64,000 bases of DNA. Origin: Marinomonas piezotolerans (lineage in GTDB: Bacteria > Pseudomonadota > Gammaproteobacteria > Pseudomonadales > Marinomonadaceae). Shown in pieces: positions 28,163 through 36,991 of this stretch. The position numbers and the translations under genes were made by a program. The notes beneath the pieces are model-generated. The model had not been told where the DNA came from. It searched no databases and saw only the letters and a program-made list of their open reading frames with translations. Each line of letters begins with the position of its first letter. The stretch's first letter is position 1. The stretch lies in NCBI RefSeq assembly GCF_003362755.1, contig NZ_QKRA01000004.1:1-64000 (forward strand). Reading direction: 5' to 3'.

Positions 28163-28485
28163 TCATAGTGAGAAGGGCTTTCCAGTGCTTGAGTATTGAG
28201 GTATGCGCTTTTTGGGCTTTGAAAAAAAGTGATATAAATATCATCAATGACAAACTCTCCAGAAATTTGAGATCGATTTGGAAAAATCTGATAGGGGTCA
28301 CAGGATGTTTACAATGCGCATTTTTTATAGTGCATGTTCTTTTGGTTGCATGTGCAAATCAAAGCCCGATTCGAGAATGTTTTCGTTGGCGGAGATAGCT
28401 GTCATTTCAATATAGTTTGGCTTATTCGAATATTATTTAAACTCGTCTAATTAATTTGTTTAACTTAAAATTATAGTAAGTAGCA
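28163..28485. other. non-coding gap after cysQ
   Basis: About 320 bases. An 81-codon open frame here (28153-28398) has no domain and no ribosome site, and I do not consider it real. No clear terminator stem was found. The sequence becomes AT-rich from 28400. Confidence 0.4.
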
Positions 28486-29425
28486 ATGAAAAGTAATTCA
28501 GCTGATTTAGGCGTTCTGCATAACAAAGTAAAGCACGAATTAGTCCCAAAGCACTGAGATGTTGGTGAGTCCGATCAGAGCTTCCAATGTTACTCTACCA
28601 CCTCGAACAAACAACAAACTTTATAAGCTTTTTTGAGGAAGCAATCAAAAAACTCGCACAAAATTTGAAAGATCAGAGTGTAGTTTCTGATATCGGTGTA
28701 GGTGTGGGTATGACTAGCGCTTTAATATCAAAAATGAAAGGCGTTCGGAAAGTTTGCGCGTATGAGATTAGTGAGTCTGGAAAGTCTCAGGTACCATTTG
28801 TTTTGAGGCATTTCAATGCGCCCTCGGAGAAAATTGAGTATATATCTGGTACGTTTCGAAACATGAGTGTGTCGGCTTCCTGTGATTTGATTGTTATGTG
28901 TGGTAGTTTTCACCACTGTGATGACGCTGATCTTCCTTTGTTATTTAATAGCCTGTAAAACTGGGTGGGAGGATATTGTTGGCTAACGAACACTACGTTG
29001 ATAGTGTCTGGGTTTTTAAACGTTTGATAGCATTGATTAAATATAAGCTACTTCAAAAGCAAGCATCATATACATTCGGACGTTTAAATACCCCCGATCC
29101 CAGCGATGGGGAGCAGTAGAGGGAGTTGAGTGCTTTAAAAAAGATTCTCAGCGATAATGGTTTTTTATACGAGATTTACGAGCATAATGATGATTTATGT
29201 AAAGACAAGCCAAGCTGGTATGCGGCATTAGGTGGGCACTAATACCATGCTGATCTTACACCTGTATAGTTAATGACGGTTTACGCTAAGTCAAATGAGA
29301 TCATTGATTTCTACCTAAATCAAGCCAACGAATATAATCAGTTTGGTTAAGTGGAGATTGCAGAGCGGCGAATTGCCATGGGTGTTGTTAAGAGATGGTT
29401 AAATAAGATATTGCAGTTTTTTTAA
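28486..29425 (+). pseudogene. broken SAM-dependent methyltransferase
   Basis: A frame opening MKSNSADLGVLHNKVKHELV at 28486 meets a stop at 28555. After a frameshift near 28590 an open stretch to 28958 encodes a class-I methyltransferase core: motif I SDIGVGVGMTSALISKM, acidic loop AYEIS, and DLIVMCGSFHHCDDADLPLLF. After another frameshift, coding continues as VKLGGRILLANEHYVDSV to KDKPSWYAALGGH, interrupted by stops at about 29117, 29240, 29267 and 29348 and ending at 29425. Enough remains to see a gene of about 300 codons that was lost by mutation. The sugar it methylated is unknown. Confidence 0.8.
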
Positions 29426-29470
29426 TTTACGGTGAGGATTAGTAAAATTAAAATGTCAAGAGAGAGTGTG

Positions 29471-30520
29471 ATGCTTAAAAAATATTCATATGAAGATCTG
29501 GTTGAACTTTGTAAGGGGGTGCTTATCGCGTCTGGGTGTAATCAGTTCTCAACTGATGCCGTAGCAGAGGGGCTTTGTGAAGCTTCTTTGCGTGGAGTAG
29601 ACTCTCACGGTATTCGATTGCTGCCACATTACCTGAACTCACTGAAGGAGGGTAGAAAAAATGGGAACCCAGACTTCGGTCTAACCTACAAGTACCCCTC
29701 TGTTGCTCGTTTAAACGCTGACAATGCTGTTGGTTTGGCTGCAGGGCGATTTGCGATTATTGAAGCAATGAAATTAGCGGATGAGTACGGTGTATCTGCT
29801 ATTTCTGTCCACAACTCCAGTCACCCTGCTGCTATGGCAAGCACTGCTTTAACCGCAGCACGAAAAGGGTATTTAGTATTTGCCTTTACAAATGCTGATG
29901 CGCTTGTTCTGTCTGAGAATGGAACTCGACCTTTCTTTGGGACTAACCCTGTATGTTTTGCGGCCCCTAGGCGAAATGAAGAGCCATTTTGTCTTGATAT
30001 GGCTGTTAGTAAGATGCCTTGGAACAAAGTATTGTTGGCTAAAAACACAGGCGATAAACTACCCGACGGGTACGTTGCTGATAGTGATGGACTTGAGACA
30101 AATGACCCAGTTGAGGCACGCTCTTTATTTCCGGCTGGGGAGTATAAAGGATTTGGGTTGGCTGCCATGGTTGAGGTAATGTGTGGTGTTTTTGCTGGTG
30201 GGCCAATTGGTCGCGAGCTAAAAGCTATGTACAATGCGCCGATGGATCAAGGACGAGACTTATCTCAAATGTATATCGTGATGAAGTGTGATGCGAGTGT
30301 GTCTGAGTCACTGTTTCTAGATAGAATGTCTGACTTAACTCAAATGGTTCGTAATGAGCCTGCTAAGGAAGGAAAGAAGGTGATGATGCCAAATGACCCA
30401 CAAATAAATAATGCCAAAGAAAGAGATAAGAATGGCGTTCCTTTAGACGAGGTCACCATAAGTTTGCTTAGTGAAGCAGCTGAGAGCTTTGGCTTGAGTA
30501 TGCCACAAGCAATTAAGTAG
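29471..30520 (+). CDS. malate/L-lactate dehydrogenase-family (Ldh2) oxidoreductase
   Basis: A 349-residue NAD(P)-dependent enzyme of the malate/ureidoglycolate/sulfolactate dehydrogenase fold. Family signatures are RGVDSHGIRLLPHY (about 43-56), VHNSSHPAAMAS with the catalytic His, FFGTNPVCFAAP and FPAGEYKGFGLAAMVEVMCG. The ATG at 29471 is preferred, preceded by GAGAG. Such enzymes reduce 2-oxo acids, unusual in an O-antigen locus. With the Gfo/Idh oxidoreductase and cytidylyltransferase downstream it may act on a ketosugar acid (inference). It lies just after the broken methyltransferase. Confidence 0.85.
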   Translation: MLKKYSYEDLVELCKGVLIASGCNQFSTDAVAEGLCEASLRGVDSHGIRLLPHYLNSLKEGRKNGNPDFGLTYKYPSVARLNADNAVGLAAGRFAIIEAMKLADEYGVSAISVHNSSHPAAMASTALTAARKGYLVFAFTNADALVLSENGTRPFFGTNPVCFAAPRRNEEPFCLDMAVSKMPWNKVLLAKNTGDKLPDGYVADSDGLETNDPVEARSLFPAGEYKGFGLAAMVEVMCGVFAGGPIGRELKAMYNAPMDQGRDLSQMYIVMKCDASVSESLFLDRMSDLTQMVRNEPAKEGKKVMMPNDPQINNAKERDKNGVPLDEVTISLLSEAAESFGLSMPQAIK

Positions 30521-30533
30521 TAATTTCATTTGT

Positions 30534-30613
30534 CTCGAAGTTGTATCTCCGAAATGAGGTGCAGCGAGTATTCCTCGAAGTTGCATCTCGAAAGTGAGGT
30601 GCAGCGAGTATTC
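30534..30613 (+). repeat. tandem pair of 40-base hairpin repeats
   Basis: Two adjacent 40-base units (30534-30573 and 30574-30613) start CTCGAAGTTG and end GCAGCGAGTATTC, differing at a few positions. Each contains an imperfect inverted repeat (GTATCTC or GCATCTC with GAGGTGC, 6-base loop). Substitutions keep pairing through G-T wobbles. They lie between the Ldh2-type gene and a glycosyltransferase and could form two small RNA hairpins. Confidence 0.7.
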
Positions 30614-30650
30614 ATTGAATAGCAGATTCTTTACTTGGAGAGCGGGTCGC

Positions 30651-31361
30651 GTGGTTCCTTATGATGTCTTGATTCGCTGCAAAAATGAAATGGCTGATCT
30701 TCCTGATGCAGCTAGAGCACTTGCAGCACAAAGTATTTCCCCAAACAAAGTTGTTTTTGTTGACAGTGGTAGTACGGACGGTTCTAGAGAGTTTGCTCTG
30801 GAAAACGGCTATGAAGTAGTCGATTATGTCACGCCCAAATTTAACTACAGCGAGTCTCTTAACCTAGGGATGGAGTGTTGCACGAGCCCGAGAGTTCTTG
30901 TCTTATCAGCACATTGCATTTTGGTTGATACGATTAGTGCTGAGCGTCTTCTTGAGTCTATGGATATTTTTAAAGCTGCAGGCGTTTTTGGTCGCCAGAT
31001 TCCAACGGAACGTAGCGACCCTCTGGATATACGAGATTTGTTAACAGTGTTCGGGCGAGAGAGGGTGATCTATGAAGAACATCCGTTTTTCCATAATGCA
31101 TTTTCAATGATTCAACGAACAATGTGGGAAGAAGTGCCGTTTGATGACCGTATTAATGGCATCGAAGACAGACTTTGGGCGTTGGAGGTTTGTCGGCGTG
31201 GTCATAAAATCGTCTACGAGCCAAACGCGGTAGTTTATCATGAACACGGCCTAAACCAGACTTCCGACCCAGCTCGTGCGCTGCGTGTTTGTCGGGCGCT
31301 GGCAACGCTTCATGACGACGATATTGTTAAGTTCTCGCGAGAAATACGTGCAGATGTCTGA
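30651..31361 (+). CDS. family 2 glycosyltransferase
   Basis: A 236-residue GT-A enzyme. The N-terminal PYDVLIRCKNEMADL and VVFVDSGSTDGSREFA form the nucleotide-binding part. GIEDRLWALEVCRRGHKIVYEPNAVVYHEH is the usual acceptor/base region. The start is uncertain: GTG at 30651 immediately precedes the family-typical N-terminus, while the open frame extends back to 30594 into the tandem repeat. The end overlaps the next gene by 8 bases. Donor and acceptor are unknown. Confidence 0.82.
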   Translation: MVPYDVLIRCKNEMADLPDAARALAAQSISPNKVVFVDSGSTDGSREFALENGYEVVDYVTPKFNYSESLNLGMECCTSPRVLVLSAHCILVDTISAERLLESMDIFKAAGVFGRQIPTERSDPLDIRDLLTVFGRERVIYEEHPFFHNAFSMIQRTMWEEVPFDDRINGIEDRLWALEVCRRGHKIVYEPNAVVYHEHGLNQTSDPARALRVCRALATLHDDDIVKFSREIRADV

Positions 31362-33249
31362 GGTTCGATTTATTCGCAAAAAACCAAATGATAGCTGGCT
31401 TTCGAAATGTTCTAAGGCTACCGATATCACTTATATAAGTGACTCACCAAGTTTGCGAGCCGAAATGGCTAACTTAGGTTTAAAGGTAGTTGGCACTCAT
31501 AATTTCACTAGTTTGGTCTTTTGGTCTCGTTTAATTGACGAAAGAGATGCCGCATTAGATTGTGTGGATACACAGTTTTTACTAAGGATTCTCAACCTTT
31601 CATCTAGTCTAGATAATTCTCTTAAATTTCATTTGAGGTTTGCAATTACAGAGTTGCTTTATGAAATGCTTTTAGCTGAGGTGGTTCTTACTGAATATGG
31701 TTATCAGCAATTTTCTTTTGATGAGGGATTTATAACAAATCGAATAATGAGAGAGCGATATGGCTTAGATCGTGACCCTATTTCCGGAATTTTTTACGAT
31801 CAGACTTCAACTAGCTATAAGAGCAATGAGCAAGGTCTTCCTGATAGGGTCAAAAAGTCGATAGCTTCGTTAGTATCGACAGCTTTATTTGAAACATCAC
31901 TCGTGTGGGCAAGGTTTTTTTGCAAACGCGGTATTCTTGCAACCAGTCCAGGTTCTGGTTTGAGGGGGGCTGTAGAGGGGGTATTTTCTAATGAGGAGCC
32001 TCTGCCACCTATAGTTTATCTACACGGTAGTGTAGGCCATGGAAAAAGTTTTTCGGGACTGTTTGCCAGATTGCAGGCTTGCTTTAATCGAAACGCGTCA
32101 GAGGTTATGGCTTTTCCTCTTTCAAAGAGTAATCCCCTTCAAGAACCAGAATTATATTCTAAAGTGGCAAGTGTTGCGGGCTACATTGCAACTAAATCTC
32201 GGCTTGCAGAGGGAGGAAGTGATTCTAAGCTATGTGAATCTCGATTATCGGAATGGCTAGTTTATATTCTCTCAGATTGGGCGGTCAAACGTAAGCGTGA
32301 TGACTATGTAGTGCGTCGCTTCGTAGATATAATGAAGCCTTCAGCGGTTGTTGCGCAACACTCGTTGGATTTAGCTGCGAATCTTGGTTCTGTGGCGAAG
32401 TTAAGACGTATTCCCTCGTTTTTGATTTCTCACGGATCTCACGTGATCAACTCTTCTGTGTCTGCCAATGAAGAGTGGAGAATTCATGCCAAAACTATAT
32501 TTGACGGGCCGTATGATTACACAGCTATTCAAACGCCTGCTTCAGCTAAGTTTTATAATGATTTGTCGAGGTTGGCCGCTGCTTACGACACTGGACCACT
32601 AATAGTTAATGGCAAGCCTAGATTTATGGAAAGGCATAAACGAGAGCAGCTTTTTGGACAACATGCTAATAAGCAAATCATTCTGCACGCTGGAACGCCC
32701 AAGCCACCCTATGCTTTACGTCCTCTTATTTATGAAACTACAGATGAATATTTAGAGAATATTCGAAGTTTTGTGGAAGCTGTCTCAGTTAAATCTGATG
32801 TGTATGTTGCGATCAGGTTTAGGCCTAGTTGGGGTATCTCGAAAGAAACTATTGAGCAAGCCTTGCCTTCGACAAAAAACTGGGGAGTTTATAGTCAAGG
32901 AAGTTTTGATGAATATTTGGAGCAATGCGATGCGTTAGTGAGTTATTCATCGACTACCATAGAGCAAGCGCTTTATGCCGGTTGTCCTGTTATTCTTTGG
33001 TCTGCGGGCTTAGGTTATGAGCATTTGTCAGCTTTTTCCTTGGGTTTCGAGAGTGATGAAAAATTAACTGGAGTTTGGATGAGTGATAAACAGAGCTTGC
33101 AAAGCGATTTAGAAGCCATCGCGCGTTGGCGCTTGTCAGATGCCGAAAAAGATAGGGAAACGTTTCAGTTTGTTTATGACTCTTTTAGATCGAAACAAAG
33201 GAATCTTATGAAGCTTTCTGAATTAAACAGAATTGGTGAATCAGTGTGA
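31354..33249 (+). CDS. large putative surface-carbohydrate biosynthesis protein (GT-B-like)
   Basis: A 631-residue soluble protein without an obvious signal peptide. The middle and C-terminal parts look like a capsule/CDP-glycerol-type GT-B transferase: VAQHSLDLAANLG, KQIILHAGTPKPPYALRPLIYET (start of the second Rossmann domain), VAIRFRPSWG and VSYSSTTIEQALYAGCPVILWSAG, the donor-site loop. The N-terminal 200 residues have no recognisable domain. It overlaps both neighbours (8 and 4 bases), tying it to the GT2 and the oxidoreductase/cytidylyltransferase pair. Exact activity is not assignable. Confidence 0.6.
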   Translation: MSEVRFIRKKPNDSWLSKCSKATDITYISDSPSLRAEMANLGLKVVGTHNFTSLVFWSRLIDERDAALDCVDTQFLLRILNLSSSLDNSLKFHLRFAITELLYEMLLAEVVLTEYGYQQFSFDEGFITNRIMRERYGLDRDPISGIFYDQTSTSYKSNEQGLPDRVKKSIASLVSTALFETSLVWARFFCKRGILATSPGSGLRGAVEGVFSNEEPLPPIVYLHGSVGHGKSFSGLFARLQACFNRNASEVMAFPLSKSNPLQEPELYSKVASVAGYIATKSRLAEGGSDSKLCESRLSEWLVYILSDWAVKRKRDDYVVRRFVDIMKPSAVVAQHSLDLAANLGSVAKLRRIPSFLISHGSHVINSSVSANEEWRIHAKTIFDGPYDYTAIQTPASAKFYNDLSRLAAAYDTGPLIVNGKPRFMERHKREQLFGQHANKQIILHAGTPKPPYALRPLIYETTDEYLENIRSFVEAVSVKSDVYVAIRFRPSWGISKETIEQALPSTKNWGVYSQGSFDEYLEQCDALVSYSSTTIEQALYAGCPVILWSAGLGYEHLSAFSLGFESDEKLTGVWMSDKQSLQSDLEAIARWRLSDAEKDRETFQFVYDSFRSKQRNLMKLSELNRIGESV

Positions 33250-34439
33250 TCGATATTATCGTTGTTGGAACTGGAATGTATACGATTGGGAGGAATACAG
33301 ATGGTTTCGGTACCATAGTTCCTGCCATAAATGAATGGGCTAAAACAAGTGGAACAAATGTCGTTGTGCATCTTGTTGGCTCTCATGGGAAGAATAATTC
33401 TGAAATTAGAGAAAAAATTACTGCATTTCGGAAACTGACTACCAGTGAGCTGGAGTTTGTGCTTTATCCTCAGGATGATGTGGAAGACAAGAAAGCTTAT
33501 GTAAAGGTTATGTCTTCAGTTGTTAATCCTGCTGCTTGTGTTATTGCTGTTCCTGACCATTTACATTACGAAGTTACAGTTGAGGCTATAGAAAACAAAA
33601 TACCTTCTCTGGTAGTTAAGCCGCTTACTCCTACTTATAAAGAGTCTTTGGCTTTGTCTCAGCTTGCCAAGAAGAATGATACTTATGGTTGTGTTGAGTT
33701 TCACAAGCGTTTTGACTTGGCAAACAGGATGTTTCGAGACAGCTATCAAAAAGGTGAAATTGGGCAACCACTCTATTCAATTGTTGAGTACAGTCAACAG
33801 GTCAGCATTCCTTCTCAAGTTTTTAGAGGGTGGGTAGAAACGACCAACATATTCCAATACTTAGGTGTTCATTACGTTGATATAATTCGATTTGTTACAG
33901 GAGCTACTCCTCTTAGGGTCTCTGCTATAGGACAAAAAAAGTGCCTGAAAGGTATGGGAATAGATACTTATGATTCAATTCAGTGCACTGTTGAGTGGGG
34001 GTTGCCCGGCGAGAAACAAGTTTTTGCACAAACCTTGTTGGTAAACTGGATAGACCCTAAAAGTTCGCCAGCGATGTCTAATCAGAGAATTAAAATGATT
34101 GGCACAAAAGGTCGTTATGAATCAGATCAAACCAATCGAGGAGTAGCGGTATATTCTGGCGATAGTATGTACAATACACCAAACCCATATTTCTGTGTTC
34201 CTTATGGTACTGAGGAAGGTTCGATAAGTTGGGAAGGTTATGGGATTGAAAGCGTCTCAACGTTTTTAAACGATTGCGTGCACCTTGCGAACGGCGAAAC
34301 TTCTTTAGACAAACTAAACGGCTCTCGTTCTACCTTTGAAGAGAGTCTCGTAAGTAGTGTGGTGGTAGAGGCATGTAATAAAAGTTTGGAGCTGTCTGGC
34401 GAATGGATAGTTATCGACGAAATTTTAGAAGGAGTATGA
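33246..34439 (+). CDS. Gfo/Idh/MocA-family sugar oxidoreductase
   Basis: A 397-residue oxidoreductase. The N-terminal nucleotide-binding part is IIVVGTGMYTIGRNTDGFG; PDHLHYEVTVEAIE and VVKPLTPTY correspond to the family EKP motif. VEFHKRFDLANRMFRD and YLGVHYVDIIRFVTGA with a conserved His follow in the C-terminal domain. The start is GTG at 33246 overlapping the previous stop (GTGA). It lies one base before a cytidylyltransferase, so the product of its reaction may be CMP-activated (inference). It is distinct from the ptmF homolog at 10893. Confidence 0.8.
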   Translation: MIDIIVVGTGMYTIGRNTDGFGTIVPAINEWAKTSGTNVVVHLVGSHGKNNSEIREKITAFRKLTTSELEFVLYPQDDVEDKKAYVKVMSSVVNPAACVIAVPDHLHYEVTVEAIENKIPSLVVKPLTPTYKESLALSQLAKKNDTYGCVEFHKRFDLANRMFRDSYQKGEIGQPLYSIVEYSQQVSIPSQVFRGWVETTNIFQYLGVHYVDIIRFVTGATPLRVSAIGQKKCLKGMGIDTYDSIQCTVEWGLPGEKQVFAQTLLVNWIDPKSSPAMSNQRIKMIGTKGRYESDQTNRGVAVYSGDSMYNTPNPYFCVPYGTEEGSISWEGYGIESVSTFLNDCVHLANGETSLDKLNGSRSTFEESLVSSVVVEACNKSLELSGEWIVIDEILEGV

Positions 34440-34440
34440 A

Positions 34441-35169
34441 ATGTTGAACAGCGTACATGCCATGATACCCGCTAGATACGGTAGCACACGTTTAAAGCTT
34501 AAAAATCTATGTATGATCGGTAGTAAGCCCATGGTATCTCATGCAATTGATGCTGCTTTGGATAGTAGCGTTTTTGGCAGAGTTTGTATTAATTCTGAAA
34601 ATGAAATATTTAAGCGTATTGCAGATAGGCATGGTGTAGATTTTTATCATCGTACTTTTGCGTTAGGGTCTTCGGAAACTAAGAGCGATGATGTAGTTAA
34701 GGATTATTTTGACAATAACCCAGATGCAGACATATTAGCCTGGGTGAATCCAACTTCCCCATTTCAAACAGGTGAAGAAATTGAGCGAGTTGTCAACTTT
34801 TTTGTAAAAGAGAATCTAGACTCTCTTATTACAGTTGAAGAGAAAATGGTGCACTGTGATTATGATGGAGAGCCAGTTAATTACTCGACCAGTGAACTGT
34901 TTGCCCAGACTCAAGACCTGACTCCCGTTAACCCATTTGTATACTCTGTCATGATGTGGCGTCGTGAACCTTTCTTAAAAGAGTATGAAGAAAAAGGACA
35001 CGCTTTTTTTTGTGGGCATTTTGGCACTTATCCAGTCAGTAAACTGACTGGGATTATCATAAAAAACTCGTCTGACTTAATGATGGCTGACTATTTAATG
35101 CGGTGTAAGGAAGCTGAGAGTGCTGGCTATGAATTAAAATATGATGAGATTGTGGAGCATGGGCACTAA
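34441..35169 (+). CDS. acylneuraminate cytidylyltransferase-family protein (orphan)
   Basis: A 242-residue CMP-sugar synthetase-fold enzyme with N-terminal IPARYGSTRLKLKNL nucleotide motif, WVNPTSPFQTGEE and VNPFVYSVMMW. It resembles NeuA/LegF-type enzymes but is divergent: the usual GSKGLPGKN is GSTRLKLKN. No second NeuB-type synthase accompanies it. Together with an Ldh2-type dehydrogenase and a Gfo/Idh oxidoreductase it may activate an unusual acidic sugar. It overlaps the next gene by 11 bases. Confidence 0.78.
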   Translation: MLNSVHAMIPARYGSTRLKLKNLCMIGSKPMVSHAIDAALDSSVFGRVCINSENEIFKRIADRHGVDFYHRTFALGSSETKSDDVVKDYFDNNPDADILAWVNPTSPFQTGEEIERVVNFFVKENLDSLITVEEKMVHCDYDGEPVNYSTSELFAQTQDLTPVNPFVYSVMMWRREPFLKEYEEKGHAFFCGHFGTYPVSKLTGIIIKNSSDLMMADYLMRCKEAESAGYELKYDEIVEHGH

Positions 35170-36991
35170 AAAACTGGAGGTATATTTTAATAACCCCGAT
35201 CAGCCTCACAATAGTGAAGTCTTGTGTTGGAATAGGGTAGACAGAGAGGCTTCTGGCGAGAAAGTTGTTTCGCTTTTGGACTATATAGAAGCCCATAGCG
35301 ATGTATGTCGATCTCATTTCTTAGCTTTGATTGAGGAAATAAAGGGTAAGGTGGTTGAGCCACTTTCGGACCCTATAGGACATGACAAGAGCGTTAATGA
35401 AAAAATCTGGCATTATTCTCGTTTCGCCGAATTATCCAACCATGCGAAATCGAAGAACCTTGATGTGCTGTTAAAGGTAGTGGCAACTAAGTTGTACTTT
35501 GAGCGGGGGAGCTATCAATCATTATGCTTTATAGGGTTTCCACAAGATCTTTTGTTGGCTTTGTTCGCGTATTTTCCCGGTTCTGAATTTTTCCCTTCGG
35601 CTGATACGGGGGCGCTGGCTACCCAGCCTGCATTGCAACATGCGCATAGCGGTGGCGTTCTAAAACTTAAGAGCATCGCTTATTTTTGGGTACTTTTATT
35701 AGGTTCGCTTCGAAATCTTTTTAGTCGTAGAAAACGTATTGGTGTTCCAGCAGATATTGATGTGCTTTTTGTGGATTACTTGTATGAATTTGATGAAAGT
35801 GATCTTTCTGGATACCGATCTCGATATTGGTCGAAATTACCTGAAAGGTTAAATGAAGTAGGGAAACGTGTGGCATGGCTTCATCTTTTTGTGAAACATA
35901 AGAAAACTCCTTCAATACGGATTGCACGTGAGTTAGTGCGTCGATTTTCCGCCAAAGGCGCTTGCCACACTATATGGGAAGATAGTTTTAGTTGTGCTGA
36001 TATTGTGAAGGCGTGGTTGATGCACAAAAATCTAAGGGCGAGAGCGCGCAAACTCCGAAACGAGTTTAGTCGAAACTCTCCACATCCTTTGTGGCCCTTG
36101 TTGGAGTATGATTGGATTCGTTCGTTTGAGTCGGTTGAGTCGTTAAAGAACCTTGTATTTGACCAGTCTTTGATGCATTTGCTGCCGAAAGATCTATCAA
36201 AAGCGTCGGTAATATATATTTGCGAGAATCAGCCTTGGGAATATGCAATATGCGATGCAGCTCTAGCGCGAAATTGTAACAATGTTGTTGCATCATTGCA
36301 GGCTACTGTTCGATATTGGGATATGCGTTACCTGCAAAATATTTGTAAGCCGCATTATGTGAACGGAAAGTTTTTAGAAGCACCACATTTTGTGGCCTGT
36401 AATGGTCATGATTCAGCTCAAAGACTTGTAAATACTCCGAGCTTTGCGCTTCATCAGGTTGAATCATACAGAATGGGGAACCACCATAATAATGGTGCTG
36501 TGTGTATTCGCTCTTATAATGAGCTTGTTGTTGCAGGGGAATATACTGACGCTTATACATTGGCTCTCTTCGCCTGCCTTCATCGCTTGGGTGAGACGTT
36601 TTTGTCAGGTTTTCGTGTTTTTTACAGGCCTCACCCTTCAAGTCAGCTGGAAGTGCCAGGGATCTATTTAAATTGGCTTGAGACGATTCCAAAAGAATAT
36701 GATCTGAGTCGGGCCCGTATGATCATTACAGATGCTAATACCAGCTTTGCAGCAGATTGCTGGGAAAGAGGCTTACCTCTTGCGTGTTATGTCGAAAGGG
36801 CGAGCTTAAATATGTCGCCAATATACGGAAAAGCAGGCGTGCTTTTTTTTAATGATCCTATTGATTTAGGTGAATATCTAGGCAAACATTTCCCGGGCTC
36901 GGACAGTGAGCGGCCAACTAATTCTCTCTTCAATTCGAATGAGGGATGTCGGGGATGGTTTAATATTTTAGGGCTAAAGGAGAACAGTTGA
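35159..36991 (+). CDS. putative surface carbohydrate biosynthesis protein (TIGR04326-like)
   Basis: A 610-residue protein resembling large 'surface carbohydrate biosynthesis' proteins known from Leptospira and marine O-antigen loci. The N-terminal half is unassigned. The C-terminal half has GT-B-like features: VIYICENQPWEYAICDAALARN, VFYRPHPSSQLEVPG and MIITDANTSFAADCWERGLPLACYV, the donor-binding loop. No signal peptide is seen. The ATG at 35159 overlaps the cytidylyltransferase stop. Likely a glycosyltransferase using the sugar made by the preceding genes (inference). Confidence 0.6.
   Translation: MGTKKLEVYFNNPDQPHNSEVLCWNRVDREASGEKVVSLLDYIEAHSDVCRSHFLALIEEIKGKVVEPLSDPIGHDKSVNEKIWHYSRFAELSNHAKSKNLDVLLKVVATKLYFERGSYQSLCFIGFPQDLLLALFAYFPGSEFFPSADTGALATQPALQHAHSGGVLKLKSIAYFWVLLLGSLRNLFSRRKRIGVPADIDVLFVDYLYEFDESDLSGYRSRYWSKLPERLNEVGKRVAWLHLFVKHKKTPSIRIARELVRRFSAKGACHTIWEDSFSCADIVKAWLMHKNLRARARKLRNEFSRNSPHPLWPLLEYDWIRSFESVESLKNLVFDQSLMHLLPKDLSKASVIYICENQPWEYAICDAALARNCNNVVASLQATVRYWDMRYLQNICKPHYVNGKFLEAPHFVACNGHDSAQRLVNTPSFALHQVESYRMGNHHNNGAVCIRSYNELVVAGEYTDAYTLALFACLHRLGETFLSGFRVFYRPHPSSQLEVPGIYLNWLETIPKEYDLSRARMIITDANTSFAADCWERGLPLACYVERASLNMSPIYGKAGVLFFNDPIDLGEYLGKHFPGSDSERPTNSLFNSNEGCRGWFNILGLKENS

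Noticed and set aside
28153..28398. 81-codon open frame after cysQ
   Set aside because: Starts inside cysQ, has no domain or ribosome site and composition typical of non-coding DNA.
31354..33249. possible CRISPR or toxin function for the large unknown proteins
   Set aside because: Both large proteins carry GT-B-like donor loops and sit in a sugar operon; no repeats or toxin motifs are seen.
36303..36692. 129-codon open frame on the minus strand
   Set aside because: Shadow of the 610-residue protein at 35159-36991; Gln/Tyr/His-rich translation with no domain.
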